This document shows, piece after piece, positions 55,601 through 64,000 of a stretch of 64,000 nucleotides of DNA. Position numbers and translations under genes: made by a program. Origin of the DNA: Hyperoplus lanceolatus (Eukaryota; Chordata; Actinopteri; Uranoscopiformes; Ammodytidae); contig CM049408.1 in the NCBI GenBank assembly GCA_026929865.2, positions 3,443,501-3,507,500 on the forward strand, in the 5' to 3' direction. The stretch's first letter is position 1; the number at the start of each line of letters is the position of its first letter. The notes below the pieces were generated by a model. The model searched no databases and was not told the origin of the DNA. It saw only the letters and a program-made list of their open reading frames with translations.

Positions 55601-56068
55601 CTCATTGACCTTTAAATAGCTGAAGAAAAGCTGTTTATTGGGAGCAGAACGTCCGCCGGCGTCCGCTTATATGCGCGGACCGCGGACGTAATAGAGGCCC
55701 ACGCTGTTGGTGGGCGGGAATTATTAATTTTTCAGTTGCTACGGCTAGCGCCGAGGATAAACCCAATAGCGATAGCCTTAAAAGGCTGCGCCTATACTCA
55801 TAGAATCTAGAGTTACAATACGTAACTAATGGCTTACATAGGCCTATATCTGGATTAATTTTACACAAACATTTGTTCTCGCACTTCATACATGTGCCGA
55901 CGGAGTCGCCGTTTCTCCTTTCTCCACTTTCTGTGCGTACGCATGGGTCAGAGTTTGCGTGGAGGACCGCACATCTTCCCGTCAAGTTTGCTTTTTATAA
56001 ATCCCAATGTTTGCATAGAAATTGTCGTGTGCTCTTCTGGGCGTACGCCATGTTTCTAAATAAGGCCC

Positions 56069-56395
56069 ACAGAAGTAGTACCTTCTTCCTTAATCCAGCA
56101 GTGCTCAGTGGCCAAACCTGGTATTTAAATAGTTTTGGCTGGCTATGGACGGGTCAGTAAAACAAAATGGAATTCATACGAGCCCGGTAGCAGATATCCC
56201 TGTTCACTCCAATACAAGCGTCAAACAGGAATGTGTCTCCGGCAAAACATTTCTGGATATTAATCAAAGGCTTATACTTATCTTAAGACCATGTACTAAT
56301 AAAATGGAAGTGTTCCGCAAGCATTTAAAAGCCGTTTTGTTTTCAATTTTAGCCGTTAGCCCAAGGAGGGGTGGGACCTACGACTTCTTGCTTAC
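56069..56395. other. No gene recognised
   Basis: Unique-looking spacer between the Harbinger-type end and the second hAT copy. Confidence 0.5.
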
Positions 56396-57401
56396 TAGGG
56401 GTGTGCGGAGACGTCATTATCTGTATCTGTATCCGGATACACAAGAAGAAGTGGGCGTGGCGTATACCGGAAGTTTCTTTTATATTAGCCTACATTAAAG
56501 GAAGTCACACCTACATTGATTTTCTAAACTAATATTCATTGTCAATGCAATTGTTGTCCCTTCAAAGCATCAAATTGATGTAATGTTGAAATATAAGTCA
56601 AAAAGTCAGATATATTTCTACCTTTTCATCTCTCTCTTCTTTGTTCTCATAATACGAAGAAATTCAGGGAACGAAAATATTGATAAATAACAGCCCAAAT
56701 CTGTGCATAGGCTTCTCACTGTTAGTAAATGAGGGCCAGTGTTTTACTTTTAACTTAATTAAGGTCTCCCTTTAACTGGGGAAAATACAGCTGTATTTCA
56801 TGATTTTTTTTTATCTCTATCTCTCCCTATCACTATTTGTTTTACTAAACTAAGGTTTAGGAACAATCTGTATCAACGTGCCAATCTCATAAACCCTAAA
56901 TAATATTTTAGCCTTTCCACAAAGCCATATGTGATTTCAATGTGTCAAGTTTGTAGTTTCCGATTTTTATTGTATAGGTCCTGAAGTAGGCCTAGGTGTC
57001 TACGCACTCATTGACAGCTGAAAAAGTACAGGTCCTAAGCATCAGTTTGATGGAAACGTTGTGATGTTTAAAAGAGTTTAAGCAGTAGGCCTAGAGAATG
57101 TAAATAGCCTACATCGGGGAAGGGCTGACGGTGACTCGGGGTGCAGCATATTCCATTGGTTCGTCTCTTCTCTGCCATAGCAGCGGGTTACGAGGAAACT
57201 CAAATAAAAACGGCAGCGAATGCGACCGGGAGAACCTTCTATTCGAGGGAAAGGGGCGAACGCGCTGCGTTTATCAGTGGATAAAAAGAGAGAGACCGCG
57301 GGTCACGGGGCGCGCCCGGTCCTCTCATGTCCACCGCAGAACAGCTGTTAGTGTCATTCTACCTGTTGTGTCATTGAGGCGGAACGCGCTGCATCAATTA
57401 A
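56396..57401. mobile_element. Non-autonomous hAT element, copy 2, 3' part missing
   Basis: Begins TAGGGGTGTGCGGAGACGTC and follows 16785-17814 closely, including acggcagcgaatgcgaccgg and catgtccaccgcagaacagc. It carries about 30 extra bases near 57172-57200 and breaks at the TTAA corresponding to that at about 17811-17814 in copy 1. The remaining ~125 bp and its TAGGG end do not appear after the piggyBac insertion. Confidence 0.85.
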
Positions 57402-58875
57402 CCCTCTGAGCCCATTTTCTCGTTTTTACATACTTTTATAAATTACCATTTTAGAGGGCAAGTAGATAACATAATACCCAGGTGATTCATATCAAAATGT
57501 TCAGAACACTCTCAGCTCTCAGTGAGGAAGGTTCAATTTTGCCCTAGTCCAATGTAAAAAAAAAAATATTTTGACATAAATGTTGAAATTTGAAGTCCGA
57601 TTTTTGAAAAATTTCGAAATTTGTTTGAAATAATACCTTTATTCATCTGATTGAATTATTTTGCCTCTTGAAATTGCTTCTCCAGAACTTTAGCTTCTAA
57701 AATGTACTGGAATTTTTCCATAAAAAGGTTGGGAAGAGCAAAAAACATGACTAAAATGATCTTTTTGTCCAAACATTTTTTGGGTTTTGATCTAAGGGCA
57801 TTTTCTCGTTTTTACATACTTTTATAAATTACCATTTTAGAGGGCAAGTAGATAACATAATACCCAGGTGATTCATATCAAAATGTTCAGAACACTGCCA
57901 GCTCTATATCAGGGAGTTTCAATTTTGTCCTAGACCAATGTGAAAAAAAATATTTTGACACAAATGCTGCAATTTGAAGTAAGATTTTTGAAAAATTTGG
58001 AAACTTATGTGTAATAATACCTTTATTCCCCAGGACAAATTGTTTTGGCTCTTGAAATTGCCTCTCCAAAACATTAGCTTCTAAAATACACTGGAATTTT
58101 TCCAAAAAAAGGTTGAGAAGTACAAAAAACATGACAAAAATAATTTTTTGTCCCAACGTTTTATGGGGTTAGGTTTAAGGGCATTTTCTCGATTTACATG
58201 CTTTTATAAATTACCATTTTAGAGGGCAAGTAGATAACATAATACCCAGGTGATTCATATCAAAATGTTAAGAACACTCTCAGCTCTCAGTAAGGAAGGT
58301 TCAATATTGCCCTAGACCAATGTAAAAAAAAAAAAATATTTTGCCAAATGCTGAAATTTGAAGTGCGATTTTTATAATAGATATCACTTACAAAAAAATC
58401 ATGAAGAAATACAATAATTGACTAATGTTAACATGCTAATACTAAAATAAAATATGAATAGTGTGGATGCAGGAGGACTTCAGATGCTGCCAGAGGAAGG
58501 ACCTGATCCACACCGTCTTGTCTCCACCAGGGAAAACTGGAAGAGAACAGACAGACAACAAATGAGCCAAGAAAAGTGAACAGGCATGAAAACAAAAAGA
58601 GTACTATCCTGCTGAGCAAAAGCATTATCACCATTTACAAAGCATTAGCTTCTATAATCTCTTGTCGCCAGCCTTCTGTTGTTTGAAAACAAGTAATAGT
58701 TTTCAAAAGGTAGAGAATAGAAATATATTTCAATAGTCTTACTTTATTCTCCGCGTCCGCAGTGTCTGTGCATTATTGATTTAGTGGGTGCAACAATGCA
58801 GGCTAGGTTCAAAACAGTACAATCTTCCCCGTGTGTCTCAATTTTGTTTGCTAGCTGTATCGCATAAATGGACAC

Positions 58876-58877
<2 letters not shown>

Positions 58878-58964
<87 letters not shown>
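58878..58964. repeat. (GT)n microsatellite, about 43 repeats
   Basis: Nearly pure GT over 87 bp inside the piggyBac loop, followed by cgtgcg. Open frames on both strands across it are Cys-Val or His-Thr repeats and not genes. Confidence 0.95.
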
Positions 58965-58968
<4 letters not shown>

Positions 58969-59354
58969 CGTCAATATATTTGCGTATGAGTACGAAAATG
59001 GTGAATGAACCAGCATAGGCATTAATCGGTGGCAGTGCAGCGCTGTCTGTTGTGGGAGATGGAAAGTCGTCATTTAGTCTGGCTGAGGGGAGGAGACAGA
59101 AGTTACGAGAGAGAGAGAGAGAAACAAACATATTGTAGTAGGCTATACAGCTGTTTATAAACGGGTATAATAATTTATTTTAGAAATTGCAAATGAAGCT
59201 CTGTGTGTAAATGTAAGACAGCTTGAATTTTGCATTCTTGACATTACAGGGACTGATTTCTCTATTGATAGCACTACTTTTGTTTGAAAATAATAGTAAT
59301 AGGTGTGTATTCTGTGTAAAAGTATTTACCTTTACAATTTACAAATAGTAGAGA

Positions 59355-60419
59355 ATGGAAATGTTTTTGCATCGACTTTTATTACACTGTTGTTTGCAAA
59401 TACAAGTTGTGAAGTTTGAATATTTTTGTTATGAGATAATGAGACTGATTTCTGTGAATCTGTGGCAGCACCAGGTCCAGCAGAAGAGGAGAACCACCCG
59501 CAAGAAGTCCCGTGTCCCAACTCCACCTGCACCCCCTACGCAGCAGCGTGCTTGGAAGACTGAGGAAGACCAGGACACCGCTCCTCCTGTCTCCAGGTTT
59601 CAACCTGCACACACCCCTGGCCCACAGCTAGGCACACACTTCTACACACCAATTGAGCTCTTCAAATTGTGTTTCACAGCACACACTGTACACACACTCT
59701 GTAGCAACACAAACAAACAGGCTGCCAAAAAAATTGCCATGGGTAAAAAGTTTAAATGGACTGATTTGACAGTTGAGGAGTTTTACAAGTACATTGGACT
59801 CCTCTTTTACATGGCCCTGGTTAGACTACACCACATTGCTCATTACTGGAGGCAGAACCACAGTTTAACCTGTCCATTTGCGGCAACAGTCATGAGTAGG
59901 GACAGATTTGGTGTCATCTCCTGGAACTTACACATAAGTGATCCAGATAAAGATGTAAACAATGATAGGAAGAAGGGAACGCCACAATTCGACAAACTCT
60001 TCAGGGTCAAACCTCTCCTCAATTCGATCAAAACCGCAGCAAAGACCTATTTTCATCCACACTAAAACCTGGCTGTGGATGAAAGGATGGTTACCTCAAA
60101 GGTTAAAACCGGAATGACTCAATACATGAAGGCCAAACCTACTATGTGGGGTTTCAAATTGTTCGTTTTGGCGGACTCAAGCAATGGCTACACCATAGAT
60201 TTTAACATTTACACGGGGAAAAGTGACATCCCCTCCGGACATGGCCTCTCTTACGATGCTGTAATGTCACTTGTGCAGCCATACCTAGGGACAGGGTATC
60301 ACATTTACACGGATTGTGATGCGTCCCTTTCATTACACATCCCATGGACCTTTTTATATGTGGTATCAAGTCATTATTCAGTCTCATTTTGCTTAATTCC
60401 TCATATGTGGTCAAAGTAG
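59355..60419 (+). pseudogene. piggyBac transposase, PGBD4-like, truncated
   Basis: The first part (59355-60065) has a basic segment QQKRRTTRKKSRV, then PIELFKLCFTAHTVHTLCSN, LTVEEFYKYIGLLFYMALVR and SRDRFGVISWNLHISDPD, and stops at TAA after TYFHPH. The frame continues with NLAVDERMVTSKVKTGM (first catalytic Asp), MWGFKLFVLADSSNGYTIDF, NIYTGKSD and GYHIYTDCDAS (second Asp). It then leaves homology where the right inverted arm begins. The third Asp and the Cys-rich C-terminus are absent. It sits in the loop of the element whose ends it would recognise. A possible acceptor (gtggcag) near 59466 suggests an intron upstream. Confidence 0.85.
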
Positions 60420-62155
60420 AGTAAGAGACTATTTGTATTTTGGCAAATTTGATTTTAGTCATGTTTTTTTGCACTTCCCAACTTTTTTTTGGAAAATGAC
60501 AGTGCATTATAGAAGCTAATGCTTTGTAAATGGGGATAATGCTTTTGCTCAGCAGGATAGTACTCTTTTTGTTTTCATGCCTGTTCACTTTTCTTGGCTC
60601 ATTTGTTGTCTGTCTGTTCTCTTCCAGTTTTCCCTGGTGGAGACAAGATGATGTGGATCAGGTCCTTCCTCTGGCAGCATCTGAAGTCCTCCTGCATCCA
60701 CACTATTCATATTTTATTTTAGTATTAGCATGTTAACATTAGTCAATTATTGTATTTCTTCATGATTTTTTTGTAAGTGATATCTATTATAAAAATCGCA
60801 CTTCAAATTTCAGCATTTGGCAAAATATTTTTTTTTTTACATTGGTCTAGGGCAATATTGAACCTTCCTTACTGAGAGCTGAGAGTGTTCTTAACATTTT
60901 GATATGAATCACCTGGGTATTATGTTATCTACTTGCCCTCTAAAACGGTAATTTATAAAAGCATGTAAATCGAGAAAATGCCCTTAAACCTAACCCCATA
61001 AAACGTTGGGACAAAAAAATCATTTTTGTCATGTTTTTTGTACTTCTCAACTTTTTTTTGGAAAAATTCCAGTGTATTTTAGAAGCTAATGTTTTGGAGA
61101 GGCAATTTCAAGAGCCAAAACAATTTGTCCTGGGGAATAAAGGTATTATTACACATAAGTTTCCAAATTTTTCAAAAATCTTACTTCAAATTGCAGCTTT
61201 TGTGTCAAAATATTTTTTTTCACATTGGTCTAGGACAAAATTGAAACTCCCTAATATAGAGCTAGAGTGTTCTGAACATGTTGATATGAATCACCTGGGT
61301 ATTATGTTATCTACTTGCCCTCTAAAATGGTAATTTATAAAAGCATGTAAAATCGAGAAAATGTCCTTAGATCTCAACCCAAAAAACGTTTGGACAAAAA
61401 GATCATTTTAGTCATGTTTTTTGCTCTTCCCAACCTTTTTATGGAAAAATTCCAGTACATTTTAGAAGGTAATGTTTTGGAGAAGCAATTTCAATAGCCA
61501 AAATAATTCAATCAGATGAATAAAGGTATTATTTCACACAAATTTCGAATTTTTTCAAAAATCGGACTTCAAATTTCAACATTTATGTCAAAATATTATT
61601 TTTTTTTACATTGGACTAGGCAAAATTGAACCTTCCTCACTGAGAGTTGAGAGTGTTCTGAACATTTTGATATGAATCACCTGGGTATTATGTGATCTAC
61701 TTGCCCTCTAAAATGGTAATTTATAGAAGCATGTAAAATCGAGAAAATGCCCTTAGATCTCAACCCAAAAAACGTTTGGACAAAAAGATCATTTTAGTCA
61801 TGTTTTTTGCCCTTCCCAAGCTTTTTATGGAAAAATTCCAGTACATTTTAGAAGCTAATGTTTTGGAGAAGCAATTTCAAGATCCAAAATAACTCAATCA
61901 GATGAATAAAGGTATTATTTCACACAAATTTCGAAATTTTTCAAAAATCGGACTTCAAATTTCAACATTTATGTCAAAATATTTTTTTTTACATTGGACT
62001 AGGGCAACATTGAACCTTCCACACTGAGAGCTGAGAGTGTTCTGAACATTTTGATATGAATCACCTGGGTATTATGTTATCTACTTGCCCTCTAAAATGG
62101 TAATTTATAAAAGCATGTAAAATCGAGAAAAAGGCCTCAGGGTTCAGAGGGTTAA

Positions 62156-62869
62156 ACTATCATTGTCCCGCTCGCCGGGGCATGCAGGCTTATAAATGCA
62201 GCAAACCCTTTCAGCCGTGAGCTCCATATATAATGTCTATGGTTTCGCTAACGGCTAGTCCAGAGAGTACGAGGGAGATGTTGCGCATTGCCGGGTGTTT
62301 TGAAAAACTTCTAGATGATGAGAATAAAGGTAAAACTAATTGTGTTGTCTGAAAACACTTCAGACTCACAACAAACTAAAAAAATGTGCAAGATTTGTCA
62401 CGCGCGGACACGCGAGTAACATGACATACGCGACCGAGAGACAGAGAGAGAAAGAAAAGTGATATACGACCTGATCTGCACCTTTAAACATCCCGACCAA
62501 TTTGTTTATTCACTTTAAGTCGAGTCATAGTGGTCTATGACCAAGCAATCAATGAATAAAAACACAGGAAGTTTAAAGCTCCTTAACTCCTGCCACCACA
62601 ACTGTCAACACTACAATGCAACTGCCTATCCAGCCAGCTCCATGACATAAATAAATCATGCCCTTACATTCAATGCTAGCAAAAGACATGCCCTACCAAC
62701 ACCATTTACAACTGGTTATTTTTATTTTGAAATATTTTTATTAAATTATTAAAAATATGTTTCACTTATTTAGCCTATTTCTATTCTCCCTGTTTTCAGT
62801 TCAATTAGGCCTTTGCTTAAAGTCCAAAGTCATGGTGTTTTTAGAAAAAAACCTTGTTAAAAGTAAAAT
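62156..62869. other. No gene recognised
   Basis: Contains tccatatataatgtctatgg and GA-rich simple sequence. No frame with a domain. Confidence 0.45.
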
Positions 62870-62982
62870 AAATCCATAATGTTCTTAAAACAATGATTAA
62901 CTGTCTTTAATAATCGTGATAACACAATGTGATTACTCAAAATAATCATGATTATGATTTTTTCATAATCGAGCAGCCCTAC
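62870..62982. mobile_element. hAT end fragment (GAGCAGCCCTA terminus)
   Basis: AT-rich TAATCGTGAT-type sub-terminal repeats lead to cataatcgagcagccctac. The reverse complement TAGGGCTGCTCGATTATG is a common fish hAT terminus. Only this end is present. Confidence 0.6.
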
Positions 62983-63390
62983 CTTCTTCCATGGTTTAGA
63001 TCAATCAAAGTATTAAACAGGTAGGCCTAGTCATTATTAGTATTTTGACTTCATATCTACAGGTTTTTTATTGTGATTTCATAAGCGTCAGTGAGCTCCA
63101 TGGTAACGCAGTGATTGACAGGCTGACTGAAATGCTCTTGAGCTGGACAGAAACTCCCCTCTCCCAACCCAACACCCCTCTTAAAATACACAAACCGTTT
63201 GCCTTTACTGTCGCGACCCCAAAAAAAGTCGGTCGCATACTGACCCCCCAAAGGCCCATTCTGAGCCAGGAAAAACCCTGTTTACGGCGGCAATATTTAA
63301 AGCAACAAGCCACCGCCGGAGTTTACCGACTCTACACGAATACGAACGAGAGGCAAAACAGAAGAGAGGGGAGGAGAAGAGAAGAGAGGA
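62983..63390. other. Unclassified; GAGA-rich 3' edge
   Basis: The plus frame at 63045-63398 (FTVATPKKVGRILTPQRPIL, SQEKPCLRRQ) and opposing minus frames have no clear family. A purine-rich run (63350-63390) borders the next repeat. Confidence 0.35.
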
Positions 63391-63935
63391 AGATTTAACT
63401 CAGCTAAAACAAAATACCCCCCCCCCCATTAAGATAATAAAGAACTCATAAAAGACCAATCATAATTTAGTTATTTTCGTAGCACATAATTTACACCATA
63501 AGAAAATAAAATACCAACTTCACATTTAATGAAGTTACTGGGGGCAGTTCATTTCAACATTAACACAAGTGTAGCCTCTTTTTTATTCCACATGTGAATT
63601 GGGATATAAGGGAGTGATTCTCACTATGTTGGCGACAACCTGATTAAAATCAATATGAAAAGAACACATGGATCAAACGAGCGCTTGTTGTAGTCAATTT
63701 TCGGAGAATAGTGTAGTTTCACGCTACTGACTCACGTCAGCAATACTCGCCGTCGCGCAATGACTTCGGTTAGGAAAGGTGGAGTCGAATTCATTTGAAA
63801 CAGCGTTGTCCTTTCCTATGTTCGATAGGAAGCACCTTTCATCTCTCCTTAACCCCGATGACGTTTAGGGGTTAAGGCATAGGAAAGGAGGCTTATAGGT
63901 TAGGAGATTGGACTTTTCGGATAGGGCCCCGGTGT
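63391..63935. mobile_element. DNA-transposon-like repeat, copy 2
   Basis: Collinear with 42686-43252 (agatttaactcagctaaaac, ttcgtagcacataatttaca, ggttaggagattggactttt) and ends GGATAGGGCCC. The left terminus is absent, replaced by a GA-rich run. Point differences between copies indicate substantial age. Confidence 0.6.
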
Positions 63936-64000
63936 CCATTTCTTTATAGGTCCATGGGTGAAGCTAGGGGGCTGTGCTTTTTTCCATCCAGTTATAATGA

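Larger units (their letters stand above)
50255..55829 (+). mobile_element. DIRS1-type tyrosine-recombinase retrotransposon, nearly complete
   Basis: The left terminus (50255-50440, starting GTTCTATATCG) and right terminus (about 55625-55829) are long inverted repeats. At about 55491-55600 an internal complementary region joins the reverse complements of both termini back to back (...cgatatagaac then gttagttacg...). This is the arrangement DIRS elements use as template to make a circular DNA intermediate that the recombinase integrates. Between the termini lie gag, RT/RNase H and tyrosine recombinase regions, all on the plus strand. The copy is full length but carries disabling changes in gag and RT. 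Confidence 0.9.
49403..56068. mobile_element. PIF/Harbinger-like element split by the DIRS insertion
   Basis: The left end GGGCCTCATTTATAAAGC and the right end (reverse complement GGGCCTTATTTAGAAAC) are inverted repeats of the fish Harbinger GGGCC type. Its own sequence is 49403-50254 and 55830-56068, about 1.1 kb. A clear target duplication is not visible (CTA left, ACA right). A short frame at 49619-49816 (CMKAISVNAVVEIKKAIRHK) might be a remnant of its DNA-binding protein, but I cannot assign it. Confidence 0.65.
57402..62151. mobile_element. piggyBac element with very long tandem-unit inverted arms
   Basis: The ends CCCTCTGAGCCC and GGGTTCAGAGGG are bordered by TTAA on both sides (57398-57401 and 62152-62155), the piggyBac signature. 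The left arm (57402-58661, 1260 bp) is the reverse complement of the right arm (about 60506-62151, 1646 bp). Each arm is made of ~385-bp units recognised by ttttctcg(a/t)tttacat and gggcaagtagataacataat, with three units left and four right. The 386-bp length difference is exactly one unit. The loop (58662-60505) holds a GT microsatellite and a truncated transposase. It is a deletion derivative that could be mobile only in trans. Confidence 0.88.

Noticed and set aside
58744..59131. Frames encoding long His-Thr or Cys-Val runs
   Set aside because: They are translations of the (GT)n microsatellite at 58878-58964.
58428..60736. Two nearly identical 68-codon hydrophobic frames (58428-58634 minus, 60530-60736 plus), looking like a small membrane protein
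   Set aside because: They are the same sequence seen in the left and right inverted arms of the piggyBac element. Duplication explains their similarity, and there is no independent evidence of translation.
1..64000. CRISPR array, operon, prophage or bacterial insertion sequence
   Set aside because: No regularly spaced short direct repeats with unique spacers, no polycistronic gene order and no prokaryotic gene content were found. All signals are those of a fish nuclear genome.

Overview
The window reads as repeat-dense, AT-rich vertebrate DNA, almost certainly from a teleost fish. The grounds are tRNA-derived SINEs, one with the teleost V-SINE-like layout and an L2-like tail, L2/Rex1-type and L1-type LINE pieces, a tyrosine-recombinase (DIRS1-type) retrotransposon, piggyBac, PIF/Harbinger and hAT relics, intron-split transposase genes, and GT and TAA/TTA microsatellites. 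Nothing looks prokaryotic. I see no operon, CRISPR array, rRNA gene or intact tRNA gene. No complete ordinary host gene is visible. The only hints of host exons are a splice-donor-like stub at base 1-24 and two weak exon candidates (5254-5414, 38133-38184).

Layout. 0-18 kb: a PIF/Harbinger-like element with CTG target duplication (330-1510), a hAT-like element (2359-3417) of a family seen four times in the window, a V-SINE-like copy, an LTR end, a dead LINE reverse-transcriptase piece, a diverged ATT-tailed repeat, a tRNA-SINE, a TTAA-flanked element (13303-14690) and a 1155-bp hAT element with a perfect 8-bp duplication (16785-17939). 18.2-30.3 kb: a piggyBac fragment, then the scattered exons of a decayed hAT-type gene. 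One of its exons is split by a nest of insertions: LTR (5-bp duplication TGAAA), then a DNA transposon, then a LINE, then a 1362-bp element with CAG duplication. 31-43 kb: another copy of the four-member family, a piggyBac C-terminal half, a Harbinger-type transposase exon, a second solo LTR with a perfect duplication, and a four-exon ZNF862-like hAT transposase on the minus strand with one recognisable terminus. 43.5-49.4 kb: a 105-bp tandem array, a truncated LINE on the minus strand and a second tRNA-SINE.

49.4-62.2 kb holds the two largest elements. A near-complete DIRS element (50255-55829) sits inside a Harbinger-type element. It keeps its inverted termini and internal complementary region, and its gag, RT/RNase H and tyrosine-recombinase regions are readable but disabled. 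Next to it, a hAT element is cut by a 4750-bp piggyBac element (57402-62151) whose arms are very long inverted repeats built from ~385-bp tandem units, three on the left and four on the right. The parts do not cooperate as a pathway; they record successive insertions. The most unusual structures are the long-armed piggyBac with mismatched flanks, the exon-splitting nest, and the DIRS copy whose recombinase frame stays open across the entire RT gene while the RT active site is altered.
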